Translations under genes and position numbers: made by a program | Notes under the pieces: model-generated | The model's input: the letters and a program-made list of their open reading frames with translations, nothing else | The model's database searches: none | Told to the model about the DNA's origin: nothing | Assembly (NCBI RefSeq): GCF_006152145.1 | Contig: NZ_VDFV01000004.1 | Span: 124,001-188,000, forward strand | From: Rubellimicrobium roseum | GTDB taxonomy: Bacteria; Pseudomonadota; Alphaproteobacteria; Rhodobacterales; Rhodobacteraceae | DNA length: 64,000 bases | Direction of reading: 5' to 3' | Part shown: one piece after another, positions 9,635 through 19,565 of the stretch | Position numbering within the stretch: position 1 is the stretch's first letter | Layout of the letters: every line of letters begins with the position of its first letter

Positions 9635-12443
9635 TGAACTCTCCCAGGGTGGCATCGATCAGGGCAGCGGCTTCCTCGGCCTCGGCGGCGAGCCGGGCCT
9701 CAAGGTCGGGCAGGCTCTCCTCGCCGGTCTCGCGAAGGAGGAACCGTCGCCCGCCCTCGCCCACCTTGCTTGGATCGAGGCGCCCTTCGGTCAGGAGGCG
9801 GGCCGCCGCCTGAACGGTGCCGAACAGGTCCGCCGCCGCGGCCAGCCTCTCTGCGGCCGCGTCGGTGACGATCCCTGCCGCGGCCCCCGCGCGCAACTGC
9901 TCGGCCGTGGCGCGCTCGGCCGAGCCGGCCCGCAGCGCCAGGCCCTGGGCAAAGAGCTCGATATCCCGGAGCCGCCCGGGACCTGCCTTCGGGTTCCAGC
10001 GCCCCTCGTCGGCCTTGGCCTGCGAAAGGCGCGCGCGCATGTCCGCCACATCGGGGGCGATCCGGGGGTCTGCCTTTCGGCCCGCGATCAGATCCTCCCG
10101 GAACGCCTCGACGGCCTCGGCCAGCCGCTCCGCGCCCTCGCCCGCGCAGGCCACCACCCGCGCGCGGGTCAGCGCAAGGTGCTCCCAGGTCCAGGCCTCC
10201 TCGCGCTGGTAGCTCTGGAACGAGGCCCAGGAGGTCGCCACCGGCCCCTGCCGGCCCGAGGGGCGCAGGCGCATGTCGGCCTCGTAGAGCCGCCCTTCGG
10301 CCATGGGCGCCGAGAGCGCCGTCACCAGCGCCTGCGTCAGCCGCGCGAAGTAGGGCCGCGTCGCCAGGGGGCGCGCCCCGTCCGAGGCGTCGCCGCCACC
10401 CGCGTCGTAGATCATGATGAGGTCGAGGTCCGAAGCGGCAGTAAGCCGCCCGGCGCCCAGCGATCCCATTCCCAGCACCACGGCGCCCCAGCCGGGGCCG
10501 CCCCCATGCTTGCGCGCGAACTCTTCGGCCACCAGAGGGAAGAGCCGCCGCAGAACCGCCTCGGCCAGGTCGGCGTACTGTGCGCCCGCCTCGGCCGCGC
10601 CGATCAGGCCCTGGAGGTGATGGACGCCCACGCGGAACCACCATTCCTTCATGCCGCGCCGGAGCGCGATCAGCCGTGCCTCGTGGTCCCGCGCCTCGGC
10701 CAGCAGGCGGTCGAGCGCCGCCATGATCCCGTCCCGCCCGGGCCAGGGGTCGAAGAAGCTCCCCGCGATCACAGCGTCCAGCACCCCGGCGTTGCGCCCG
10801 AGATAGCGCGCGAGCGCGGGCGAGGTCGCGGCGATGTCGACGAGAAGCCGCAGGAGGCCCGGATTAGCCTCGAAGAGTGAGAAGAGCTGCACGCCGGCCG
10901 GGAGGCCCGCCAGGAACTGGTCGAAGCTCGCCAGCGCCTCGGCGGGCACCGCCGCCTCGCGCAGGCGGCGCAGGATCTCGGGACGCAGCCGGGTGAAGAT
11001 CTCAACCGCACGGGGCGAGCGCAGCGCCGCATAGGTCGGCCAGCGGGCCGTGATCTCGGCGCCGAAGTCGTCCTCGGCCGGGGGCGGGGCATGACCGGGC
11101 GCGAAGAAGCCTTCGGTCAACTCGTGCACCTCCTCCAGACGCTGCGTCAGGTCGAGACGGACGGCGCCTTCGTCCTCGCCCATCAGCGCCGCGAGCCGCG
11201 CCCAGCCTTCGGGAGTGGCAGGCAGATCGTGGGTCTGCTGGTCGGCGATCATCTGGACGCGGTGCTCGACCTCGCGCAGGCGGCGGTAATGGGCGGTCAG
11301 CCGGTCCTTTACGTCCGGGGGCACCCAGCCCGCGTCGGACAGGCGCCCGAGCCCCTCCACGGTCCCGCGCACCCGCAGCGACGGGTCGCGCCCCCCGGCG
11401 ATGAGCTGGCGCGTCTGGGTGAAGAACTCGATCTCGCGGATGCCGCCGCGGCCGAGCTTGAGGTTGTGGCCCTCCAAGCTGAAGGGCCCGCCCAGCCCCT
11501 TGTGGTCGCGGATGCGCAGCCGCATGTCGTGCGCGTCCTGGATCGCCGCAAAGTCGAGATGCCGGCGCCAGACGAAGGGCCGCAGCGTGTCGAGGAACCG
11601 CGCCCCCGCGGCAAGGTCGCCCCCGGAGGGCCGCGCCTTGATGTAGGCCGCGCGCTCCCAGGTGCGCCCGAGGCTCTCGTAATAGGCTTCGGCCCCGGCC
11701 ATCGCCATGCAGACGGGCGTCACGGCGGCGTCGGGCCGAAGGCGCAGGTCGACGCGGAAGACATAGCCGTCGGTCCGGTCCTGCAGCATGGCCGTCATGG
11801 CGCGCGTGACCTTCACGAGGCCCGCGCGCAGGCCCGGATAATCCTCGCGCGAGACGCGGGTTTCGTCGAACAGGCAGACGAGGTCGATGTCGCTCGAGTA
11901 ATTGAGCTCGAAGGCCCCCATCTTGCCCATGGCGAGCGCGACCATGCCGCCCGCGGTCCCGACATCGTCCGGACCTAGGCCCGGCAGGCGTCCCTTGGCA
12001 ATTCCTTCGGCCACCAGCGCCCGGATCGCGCGGTCCACGGCCACATCGGCCAGCCGCGTGAGCGCCTCCGTCACCGTCTCCAGCGGCCAGGCGCCTGCGA
12101 GATCCATCAGCGCCGCCAGCAGCGCCACCCGCCGCTTGGCGGCCCGCAAGGCGGGACCCAGCCGGTCGGAGGTGTCGGGCAGGTCCGCCAGTGCGGCGTC
12201 CATCGCCGCCTCGGGGTCCTCCATCGCGGGCCGGAGCCAGTCCGCCTCGCGCGCGATCAGGTCGGCCAGATAGGGACTCGATCCGGCCGCACCGCGCAGA
12301 AGCTCCCGGATCGGGCCGGTTGCGTCCGACGGAACGGCGCGCTCGGCCCGTGCAGGATCGGCCGGGATGGGGAGGCGATGGATGCGCGCAGAAAGGGAGA
12401 CCATGGGCGCACTCATGGCACGGGCAGCCGGAACGTCAACCAC
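9621..12443 (-). CDS. glnE: Bifunctional glutamine synthetase adenylyltransferase/adenylyl-removing enzyme
   Basis: Adds or removes AMP on glutamine synthetase (GlnA, encoded at 62570) in response to PII (GlnB, encoded at 62170) and glutamine. About 930 residues with two nucleotidyltransferase domains. The N-terminal deadenylylase half carries GAFELNYSSDIDLVCLFD, and the C-terminal adenylylase half carries LTAASDLDLIMIYD; both Asp pairs are intact. Start uncertain: GTG 12443 has a distant GGAAAGG, while ATG 12416 and ATG 12404 (MVSLSARI, which fits the usual N-terminus better) have no clear ribosome site. The promoter region is shared with the divergent DUF2852 gene. Confidence 0.95.
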   Translation of the reverse strand: MVDVPAARAMSAPMVSLSARIHRLPIPADPARAERAVPSDATGPIRELLRGAAGSSPYLADLIAREADWLRPAMEDPEAAMDAALADLPDTSDRLGPALRAAKRRVALLAALMDLAGAWPLETVTEALTRLADVAVDRAIRALVAEGIAKGRLPGLGPDDVGTAGGMVALAMGKMGAFELNYSSDIDLVCLFDETRVSREDYPGLRAGLVKVTRAMTAMLQDRTDGYVFRVDLRLRPDAAVTPVCMAMAGAEAYYESLGRTWERAAYIKARPSGGDLAAGARFLDTLRPFVWRRHLDFAAIQDAHDMRLRIRDHKGLGGPFSLEGHNLKLGRGGIREIEFFTQTRQLIAGGRDPSLRVRGTVEGLGRLSDAGWVPPDVKDRLTAHYRRLREVEHRVQMIADQQTHDLPATPEGWARLAALMGEDEGAVRLDLTQRLEEVHELTEGFFAPGHAPPPAEDDFGAEITARWPTYAALRSPRAVEIFTRLRPEILRRLREAAVPAEALASFDQFLAGLPAGVQLFSLFEANPGLLRLLVDIAATSPALARYLGRNAGVLDAVIAGSFFDPWPGRDGIMAALDRLLAEARDHEARLIALRRGMKEWWFRVGVHHLQGLIGAAEAGAQYADLAEAVLRRLFPLVAEEFARKHGGGPGWGAVVLGMGSLGAGRLTAASDLDLIMIYDAGGGDASDGARPLATRPYFARLTQALVTALSAPMAEGRLYEADMRLRPSGRQGPVATSWASFQSYQREEAWTWEHLALTRARVVACAGEGAERLAEAVEAFREDLIAGRKADPRIAPDVADMRARLSQAKADEGRWNPKAGPGRLRDIELFAQGLALRAGSAERATAEQLRAGAAAGIVTDAAAERLAAAADLFGTVQAAARLLTEGRLDPSKVGEGGRRFLLRETGEESLPDLEARLAAEAEEAAALIDATLGEFNEVN

Positions 12444-12478
12444 CTCGGGCCAGCGCCTTTCCGCTCAGGCCCGGCGCA

Positions 12479-12497
12479 ATGTGAAAGTCTTTCACAT
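12479..12497. promoter_or_regulatory. Palindromic operator-like site 1
   Basis: Perfect 9-1-9 inverted repeat ATGTGAAAG-T-CTTTCACAT between glnE and the DUF2852 gene. It shares the half-site ATGTGAA with a second palindrome 59 bp downstream (centre to centre). It lies just upstream of a weak promoter-like pair TTGAAG (12504-12509) and CATCTT (12527-12532). The half-site spacing differs from a standard CRP site (TGTGA-N6-TCACA), so the regulator is unknown. Confidence 0.6.
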
Positions 12498-12536
12498 CTC
12501 CTCTTGAAGCCCCGACCCCACCGGACCATCTTCCTC

Positions 12537-12557
12537 GATGTGAAGGACGTTCACATC
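12537..12557. promoter_or_regulatory. Palindromic operator-like site 2
   Basis: Perfect 8-5-8 inverted repeat GATGTGAA-GGACG-TTCACATC, 26 bases before the DUF2852 start codon. It would overlap the predicted transcription start of that gene, a position typical of repression. It has the same half-site as site 1. Confidence 0.6.
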
Positions 12558-12583
12558 AACTCGGCCCCAAAGGAGCCATCGCC

Positions 12584-13075
12584 ATGAGTTCGACCGACCT
12601 TTCCCCTCCCGCCGGCCTGCGGCGCCTCGACCAGCCCTCGTTCGCGGGCCGGATCTGGGCCGGCCTGAACGACGCCGTGGCCTGGCTCGACGGGCACGGC
12701 CGAAAGGCCTGGATCGCCACCGTCGTCGCCAGCTTCGTCATCGCGCCGCCGCTCGGCGTCGCCGCTCTCCTCTTCGCCATCGGAACCGGACGCATGTTCT
12801 CTCGCAATCACGACCGCTTCGGGGGCTGCGCCTCCCGCCGTGCCCGCCGCGACGCCTGGGCCAACGCCCGCACCGCCATGCGCCCGTCGGGCAACACGGC
12901 CTTCGACGCCTACAAGGCCGAGACGCTCCGTCGCCTGGAGGACGAGCAGCGGGCCTTCGAGGACTTCCTGGCCCGCCTGCGCGAGGCCAAGGACAAGGCC
13001 GAGTTCGACCAGTTCATGGAAGAGCGCGCCCGCCGTGCCAAGCCCGGCCATGACGACGAGCAGGACGCGGCCTGA
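12584..13075 (+). CDS. DUF2852 domain-containing single-pass membrane protein
   Basis: 163 residues. One transmembrane segment (about residues 45-65, WIATVVASFVIAPPLGVAAL) is followed by a C-terminal amphipathic, probably coiled-coil region (about 105-150, rich in E, R and K: LRRLEDEQRAFEDFLARLRE). This layout matches the DUF2852 family, whose function is not established; resemblance to small envelope-stress membrane proteins is only suggestive. The start ATG follows an AAGGAG-like site. The two palindromes directly upstream imply dedicated regulation. Confidence 0.8.
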   Translation: MSSTDLSPPAGLRRLDQPSFAGRIWAGLNDAVAWLDGHGRKAWIATVVASFVIAPPLGVAALLFAIGTGRMFSRNHDRFGGCASRRARRDAWANARTAMRPSGNTAFDAYKAETLRRLEDEQRAFEDFLARLREAKDKAEFDQFMEERARRAKPGHDDEQDAA

Positions 13076-13127
13076 CAAGGGCCCCGGCGCTTGCGTCGCG
13101 ACCGTCCCATCCCCACATCTCACTGAC

Positions 13128-13150
13128 GCGGCGGGCTCCCGGCCCGCCGC
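13128..13150 (+). terminator. GC hairpin between the DUF2852 and RDD genes
   Basis: Perfect 9-bp stem (13128-13136 with 13142-13150) and a 5-base loop. No T tract follows, so it may be an mRNA stabiliser or weak attenuator rather than a full terminator. Confidence 0.45.
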
Positions 13151-13177
13151 TTCGCCTTCCCGCCGACAGGACCCGCC

Positions 13178-13636
13178 ATGTTCGCCAGCCCGCATCGCGT
13201 CCCGCTCCACGGCCTGCCCGATCCCGTGCGCGAGCCCGCCTTCTACGAGGGCGTGGCGACCAAGCGGGCCCTCGCCTGGGTCATCGACGAGGCGCTGATC
13301 TTCGTCCTTTGCCTTCTCGCCCTGCCCTTCACCGCCTTCACCGCCATCTTCTGGTGGCCGGTGCTGTGGATGATGGTGGGCCTGCCCTACCGCTGGGCCA
13401 CGCTGGCAAGGGGATCGGCCACCTGGGGGATGCGCCTGATGTCCCTCCAGTTCCGCGACCGCAACGGCGAGCGGCTCGATCCGCAGACGGCCGGGCTCCA
13501 TGTCGCGGGCTACGCGGTCTCGATGACCCTTCTGCCGCTGCAACTCGTGTCGATGGCCCTCATCGCCGGGCTGGGGCGCGGTCAGGGGCTGACGGATCTC
13601 GCCCTGGGCACGGCGGCGATCAACAGGCCGGTGTGA
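13178..13636 (+). CDS. RDD family membrane protein
   Basis: 152 residues with an RDD-like domain: an Arg-rich entry (VATKRALAWVIDEALI), two membrane segments (about 35-65), the loop RGSATWGMRLMSLQFRD and a third hydrophobic stretch near 105-130. RDD proteins are small integral membrane proteins, some proposed to be transporters; the substrate here is unknown. It lies 102 bases after the DUF2852 gene on the same strand and may be co-expressed with it. Confidence 0.85.
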   Translation: MFASPHRVPLHGLPDPVREPAFYEGVATKRALAWVIDEALIFVLCLLALPFTAFTAIFWWPVLWMMVGLPYRWATLARGSATWGMRLMSLQFRDRNGERLDPQTAGLHVAGYAVSMTLLPLQLVSMALIAGLGRGQGLTDLALGTAAINRPV

Positions 13637-13735
13637 GGCGCTCAGAAAAGCTGCGGGCCGGCACTTGGCGACCCCCCGGCGTCACGCTAACCTGAGTGGG
13701 CGACGCCACTGCCCGTTCCCTTTTCTACTGGACCG

Positions 13736-14554
13736 ATGCGCCACACGCTTCCCCTCGCGCCGCAATTCTACGTCACGGCTCCGCAGCCGTGCCCCTACCT
13801 TCCTGGCCGGATGGAGCGGAAGCTCTTCACCGCGCTCCAGGGCGATCAGGCGGAGAAGCTCAACGACGCGCTCTCGCGCCAGGGCTTCCGCCGGTCGCAG
13901 AACGTGCTGTACCGGCCGTCCTGCGCCGACTGCCAGGCCTGCTATTCGGCCCGCATCCGCGTCGCGGACTTCGAGCCTTCGCGCAGCCAGGCCCGCGTCC
14001 TGCGGCGCAACGCGCCCCTGCGCCGCCGCGCGGCCAGCCCCTGGGCGACCGAGGAGCAGTTCGCGCTCTTCCGCCGCTATCTCGACGGCCGCCACGCCGA
14101 GGGCGGGATGGCCGACATGGACATCTTCGAGTTCGCCGCCATGGTCGAGGAGACCCCCGTCCGATCGCGCCTGATCGAGTATCATTCCGCCGACGCGGCG
14201 CTGCGGGCCGTCTGCTTGACCGACCTGCTCGATGACGGGCTGAGCATGGTCTACTCCTTCTTCGACCCCGGCCGGGAGAAGGACTCGCTCGGGACCTACG
14301 TGATCCTCGATCACGTCCGCATCGCCCGCGAGTTGGGCCTCCCCTACGTCTATCTCGGCTACTGGGTCCCGGGGAGCGACAAGATGGGCTACAAGGCCCG
14401 CTTCGGCGCGCTTGAGGTCTACCGGCGCGGCCAGTGGCAGCCCATCGGCGACCCCGCGAGCTACAAGGCCGACACCCACCCCCTCTCGGTGGACCCCATC
14501 GCCGAGCAGGTCGCGCGCATCCACCTGCCCGACGCGCGGCCCACCAAAGGCTGA
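13736..14554 (+). CDS. bpt: Aspartate/glutamate leucyltransferase (Bpt)
   Basis: N-end rule enzyme that transfers leucine from Leu-tRNA to proteins with N-terminal Asp or Glu, marking them for ClpS/ClpAP. 272 residues. The N-terminal domain carries the conserved cysteines ([13 protein letters not shown] and [13 protein letters not shown]); the C-terminal GNAT-like part carries [10 protein letters not shown] and [18 protein letters not shown], both strong family signatures. Length is normal. The gene begins 99 bases after the RDD gene. Confidence 0.93.
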   Translation: MRHTLPLAPQFYVTAPQPCPYLPGRMERKLFTALQGDQAEKLNDALSRQGFRRSQNVLYRPSCADCQACYSARIRVADFEPSRSQARVLRRNAPLRRRAASPWATEEQFALFRRYLDGRHAEGGMADMDIFEFAAMVEETPVRSRLIEYHSADAALRAVCLTDLLDDGLSMVYSFFDPGREKDSLGTYVILDHVRIARELGLPYVYLGYWVPGSDKMGYKARFGALEVYRRGQWQPIGDPASYKADTHPLSVDPIAEQVARIHLPDARPTKG

Positions 14555-14730
14555 CACCGGGCCGTCGCGACACCTCCCCCGATCGACGGGCGTCGGGCTT
14601 CCTGCCCCGACATGGCCCGTCGTAACCCTGCGGCATCTCGCTTCGCCGCTGTTGACGGCTGCCGTCCGCGTTGAGAAGGCTCGCTTGCGGGCCGCCGACG
14701 AGGTGCGGGACCGGAAAACTGGGGAGGAGC

Positions 14731-15270
14731 ATGCGAGCGCTTCTGCGACTGTCGAGCGGCATTGACCGGCTGAATGCCTTTCTGGGCGGCGTGGCCGCCT
14801 ATCTGGTCCTTGCGGCCGCCCTGATCAGCGCAGGCAACGCCGTGATGCGCTACGTCTTCGACTACAGTTCGAACGCCTTCCTCGAGATCCAGTGGTATCT
14901 CTTCGCGGGCATCGTGATGCTCGGAGCCGCCAATACCCTGCGCCGCAACGAGCACGTGCGCGTGGACCTCGTCTACATGTCCGTGTCCGAGCGCAAGCGG
15001 CTCTGGATCGACCTCTTCGGCATCCTTCTGTTCCTGTTCCCCTTCACGATTTTCCTGGCCTGGCTGTCCTGGCCCATCGCGCTGCGGGCGCTGCAGACGG
15101 GCGAGATGTCCTCGAGCGCGGGCGGCCTTCTGCGCTGGCCGGTGCGCATGGTGATCTGCGTGGGCTTCGCCCTTGTGGCGATCCAAGGCCTGTCGGAGTT
15201 CATCAAGCGCCTGGCGGCGCTGCGCGGCATCGTCGCCATCAGCACCGCCTACGAAAAGCCGCAGCAGTAA
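14731..15270 (+). CDS. TRAP transporter small permease (DctQ/TakQ type)
   Basis: 179 residues with four predicted membrane helices. Family signs are the early FLGGVAAYLVLAAALISAGNAVMRYVF helix region and the conserved RNEHVRVDL loop near residue 75. DctQ subunits form the small membrane half of tripartite ATP-independent periplasmic transporters. The ATG at 14731 has an excellent GGGGAGGAGC ribosome site; the 20 residues of open frame upstream are not family-like. dctM follows after 12 bases. Confidence 0.93.
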   Translation: MRALLRLSSGIDRLNAFLGGVAAYLVLAAALISAGNAVMRYVFDYSSNAFLEIQWYLFAGIVMLGAANTLRRNEHVRVDLVYMSVSERKRLWIDLFGILLFLFPFTIFLAWLSWPIALRALQTGEMSSSAGGLLRWPVRMVICVGFALVAIQGLSEFIKRLAALRGIVAISTAYEKPQQ

Positions 15271-15282
15271 GGAGCCGCGCCC

Positions 15283-16899
15283 GTGTTCGACTTCGGCCCC
15301 CTGCCGCCCCTCATGTTCCTCAGCATGATCTTCTTCATGCTCTACGGCTTCCCCGTGGCCTTCTCTCTCGGGGCGGCCGGCCTGTTCTTCGGGATCATCG
15401 GCGTCGCGACGGATCACTTCGCCCAAGGCTTCCTGGCCGCGCTGCCGCACCGTGTCCTGGGCATCGTCTCCAACGACCTCCTCCTCGCCATCCCCTTCTT
15501 CACGCTGATGGGCGCCATCCTGGAGCGCTGCGGCTTGGCCGAGGACATGCTGGAAGGCATGGGCAAGCTCTTCGGCCGCGTGCCAGGCGGGCTCGCCTAC
15601 GCTGTCATCCTCGTGGGCGCGATCCTCGGGGCCGTGACCGGGACGGTGGCGGCCTCGGTCATCACCATGGGCGTCATCTCGCTGCCGATCATGCTCCGCT
15701 ACGGCTACAACGAGCGGCTCGCGACCGGTGTGATCGCGGCCTCCGGCACCATCACGCAGGTCATCCCGCCGTCCTTGGTGCTCGTGGTCCTGGCCGACCA
15801 GCTCGGTCGCTCGGTGGGCGACATGTATCTCGGGGCGCTCGGCCCCTCGGTGGCGCAGGCGCTGATCTTCCTGGGCTTCATCCTGATCATGTCGGTCCTG
15901 CGGCCGAACTCCATGCCGCCGCTGCCGCCCGAGGTTCGTGGCCAAGCGAGCCTCCGGCTCATCCTGAAGGTGCTGTGGGGTATCGTTCCCTCGCTGGTGC
16001 TGATCTTCCTCGTGCTCGGCACGATCTTCATGGGCCTCGCGACGCCCACCGAATCCGGCGCCCTCGGGGTGGTCGGGGCGATGGCCCTGGCCGCCATGAA
16101 CCGGCGGCTCACCTGGCCGCTCGTCCGCGAGGCGATGACGACCACGGCCCAGCTTACCGCGATGGTCGTGTTCATCCTGATCGGCGCGACCGTGTTCACC
16201 CTGGTCTTCCAGGGCATGGACGGGGGACGCTGGATCGAGCACCTGCTCGACGGCCTGCCGGGCGGTCAGATCGGCTTCCTGATCTTCGTCAACATCTTCA
16301 TCTTCTTCCTGGCCTTCTTCCTCGACTTCTTCGAGATCGCCTTCATCGTGATCCCCCTGCTCGTCCCGGCGGCCGAGAACCTGGGCATCGACCTCGTGTG
16401 GTTCGGGGTGCTGATCTGCATCAACCTGCAGACGAGCTTCATGCACCCGCCCTTCGGCTTCGCTCTGTTCTACCTGCGCTCCATCGCCCCGCGCGAGGTG
16501 ACGACGAAGCAGATCTATCTGGGCGCGATCCCGTGGCTCGGCCTCCAGCTCCTGCTGGTGGGGATCGTGATCTTCTGGCCGGGCCTCGTGACGGGGATGC
16601 TCAACCGCGGCCCGGCCATCGACCCATCGACCGTGGAGATCGTCACGCCCGGCGTGGGCGGCCTGGGCGGTGGCGGCCTGGGCGGCGGGCTTGGCCAGCC
16701 GCCGGGCCTGGGGGGCGGCCTCGGGCAGCCGCCGGGCCTGAGCGCACCGGGCAGTTCCGGGGCCCAGCCGCCGGCCGCGCCGGCGCCGGGGACTCCGGGC
16801 GCGCTGGGAACGCCTCCGGGGCTGCAACCGGCGCCGGCCCCCGCTCCGGCACAGCCCGGCGGGCTCGGGCTGCCTCCGGGCCTCCAGCCCGCGCCCTGA
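15283..16899 (+). CDS. TRAP transporter large permease (DctM/TakM type) with Gly/Pro-rich tail
   Basis: 538 residues. The first ~450 residues form the 12-helix DctM transport subunit (patterns FFTLMGAILERCGLAEDMLEG, PTESGALGVVGAMALA and LDFFEIAFIVIPLLVPAAENL). It works with the Q subunit upstream to drive Na+-coupled uptake of the ligand delivered by the P protein. The start is GTG 15283. Odd feature: from about residue 455 the protein ends in an 84-residue low-complexity tail of Gly, Pro, Leu, Gln and Ala with four PPGL units, which is not part of the usual family and is probably disordered on one face of the membrane. Confidence 0.93.
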   Translation: MFDFGPLPPLMFLSMIFFMLYGFPVAFSLGAAGLFFGIIGVATDHFAQGFLAALPHRVLGIVSNDLLLAIPFFTLMGAILERCGLAEDMLEGMGKLFGRVPGGLAYAVILVGAILGAVTGTVAASVITMGVISLPIMLRYGYNERLATGVIAASGTITQVIPPSLVLVVLADQLGRSVGDMYLGALGPSVAQALIFLGFILIMSVLRPNSMPPLPPEVRGQASLRLILKVLWGIVPSLVLIFLVLGTIFMGLATPTESGALGVVGAMALAAMNRRLTWPLVREAMTTTAQLTAMVVFILIGATVFTLVFQGMDGGRWIEHLLDGLPGGQIGFLIFVNIFIFFLAFFLDFFEIAFIVIPLLVPAAENLGIDLVWFGVLICINLQTSFMHPPFGFALFYLRSIAPREVTTKQIYLGAIPWLGLQLLLVGIVIFWPGLVTGMLNRGPAIDPSTVEIVTPGVGGLGGGGLGGGLGQPPGLGGGLGQPPGLSAPGSSGAQPPAAPAPGTPGALGTPPGLQPAPAPAPAQPGGLGLPPGLQPAP

Positions 16900-16909
16900 C
16901 CGCAACGAA

Positions 16910-16940
16910 AACCCCCGGGGCGCGCCGCGCCCCGGGGGTT
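16910..16940. terminator. Strong bidirectional terminator between the TRAP genes
   Basis: A 31-base perfect 15-1-15 inverted repeat (core CCCCCGGGGCGCG) flanked by AA and TT, sitting between the converging dctM and dctP genes; it serves both strands. Confidence 0.85.
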
Positions 16941-16960
16941 CTGTCCGACCGGTCCCGTGA

Positions 16961-18402
<1,442 letters not shown>

Positions 18403-19338
18403 ATGTCCGACGCCCCCGCGAACGCCACCCGCCGGTCGGGCTCCAGCGACCGGCAAGGGCGCGGCTGGTGGAAGCTTCTCGTCAACGTCTACAAGGAGAT
18501 GACCGAGGACCATGTGGGCCTGATCGCCGCGGGCGTGGCCTTCTACGGCCTCCTGGCGATCTTTCCGGGGATCGTCGCGGGCATGGCCGTGGCCGGCCTC
18601 GTCATGGACCCCGACACCGTCGTGAGCCAGCTCGAAGGGCTCTCGCGCTTCCTACCGCAGGAGGCCACGCAGATCGTCATCGACCAGGCGATCGCCGTGG
18701 CGGGGTCCGAATCGGGCGGGCTCGGGCTGGCGGCGCTCTTCGGCGTCCTGGTCGCGCTCTACTCGGCCTCCAAGGGCGTGACCTCCCTGATGGAGGGGCT
18801 CAACGTCGCCTTCGAGGTGGAGGACAAGCGCGGGATCGTCCGCTACTACCTGACGGCCTTCGGGCTCACGATCGGCCTGATCGTCGGCTTCCTCCTGATC
18901 GTCGCCATCCTGGCGCTGCTGCCGGTGATCCTGTCCTTCCTCCAGTTCGGGGACCTCACGCAGACGGTCGTGCGCATCCTGCGCTGGCCCATCGTCCTCG
19001 CGATCCTCGCGCTCGGGCTCGCGGTCCTCTACCGCTACGCGCCCGACCGCGGCCCCGTGCCATGGCACTGGATCACCCCCGGCGCGGGCGCGGCCTGCAT
19101 CCTGTGGCTGATCGGCTCGATCCTGTTCGCCGTCTACGTCCAGAACTTCGGCGGCTATAACGAGACCTTCGGCGCCCTGGGCGGGGTCATCATCCTCCTC
19201 ACCTGGCTCTGGCTCTCGGCCTACATCGTGCTGATGGGCGCCGAGATGGACGACGAGATCGAGCGTCAGGACAAGGCGGCCGGCGAAGCGGCCGAGCCCG
19301 TGCGCGCTGCCAAGGCCGTCACGCCGGGACAGCAATAA
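18403..19338 (+). CDS. YihY/BrkB family inner membrane protein
   Basis: 311 residues with six hydrophobic segments. Diagnostic patterns: DHVGLIAAGVAFYGLLAIFPG near the N-terminus, LYSASKGVTSLMEGLNVAFEVED, YRYAPDR in the middle, and FGALGGVIILLTWLWLSAYIVLMGAE at the end. The family was once called ribonuclease BN, which is incorrect for this protein type; its role is unresolved (transport or envelope). ATG 18403 is preferred for its GGAG site; a TTG at 18370 would add 11 residues. Confidence 0.92.
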   Translation: MSDAPANATRRSGSSDRQGRGWWKLLVNVYKEMTEDHVGLIAAGVAFYGLLAIFPGIVAGMAVAGLVMDPDTVVSQLEGLSRFLPQEATQIVIDQAIAVAGSESGGLGLAALFGVLVALYSASKGVTSLMEGLNVAFEVEDKRGIVRYYLTAFGLTIGLIVGFLLIVAILALLPVILSFLQFGDLTQTVVRILRWPIVLAILALGLAVLYRYAPDRGPVPWHWITPGAGAACILWLIGSILFAVYVQNFGGYNETFGALGGVIILLTWLWLSAYIVLMGAEMDDEIERQDKAAGEAAEPVRAAKAVTPGQQ

Positions 19339-19385
19339 AGTTTCGCGTCAGCACGGACCTGCGACATTTTCTCATCCGATTCGGG

Positions 19386-19414
19386 TTGACCTTGGGGTGT
19401 TGCGCGGGCATAAG
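19386..19414 (+). promoter_or_regulatory. Predicted sigma-70 type promoter of ilvBN
   Basis: TTGACC (19386-19391), a 17-base spacer and CATAAG (19409-19414) give a good -35/-10 pair. Transcription would begin near 19420, just before the leader peptide. Confidence 0.65.
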
Positions 19415-19438
19415 CCGCAGCGCACGATGGTGGAACGC

Positions 19439-19489
19439 ATGATTAACCTTCTTCCGGTAGTCGTAGGGACGTGGCGCATGGGCCGGTGA
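19439..19489 (+). CDS. ilvBN leader peptide (branched-chain amino acid attenuator)
   Basis: A 16-codon frame reading M-I-N-L-L-P-V-V-V-G-T-W-R-M-G-R, too short for usual gene calls. It contains one Ile, two adjacent Leu and three adjacent Val codons, exactly the end products of the pathway encoded next. A GGTGGAA ribosome site precedes ATG 19439; an in-frame ATG at 19427 would add MVER. It lies between a good promoter and a terminator hairpin. The expected mechanism is ribosome stalling at the Leu/Val codons when branched-chain aminoacyl-tRNAs are scarce. Confidence 0.75.
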   Translation: MINLLPVVVGTWRMGR

Positions 19490-19544
19490 CGGCAGACCCA
19501 TCCGGTCCCCATGCGCCCCCGAGGAACCTTCCCGGGGGCTTTTT
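19473..19544 (+). promoter_or_regulatory. Transcription attenuator of ilvBN (antiterminator and terminator)
   Basis: Two mutually exclusive structures. Terminator: GCCCCCG (19515-19521) pairs with CGGGGGC (19533-19539), followed by five T. Antiterminator: GGCGCATGGG (19473-19482, inside the last codons of the leader peptide) pairs perfectly over 10 bp with CCCATGCGCC (19508-19517), taking the first three bases of the terminator arm. A ribosome reaching the leader stop covers the left arm and allows termination; one stalled at the Val codons leaves it free. ilvB starts at 19566. Confidence 0.72.
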
Positions 19545-19565
19545 CATGCCCAAGGAGTGATGACG

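Noticed and set aside
12479-12557. CRP/FNR binding sites
   Set aside because: Spacing between TGTGA and TCACA is 7 bases rather than 6, and the conserved half-site extends to ATGTGAA, so I left the regulator unnamed.
14461-16905. 814-codon open frame on the minus strand opposite bpt and the TRAP permeases
   Set aside because: It is antisense to well-conserved genes, has His/Glu/Asp/Arg-rich composition without domains, and is the usual by-product of G+C-rich codon bias.
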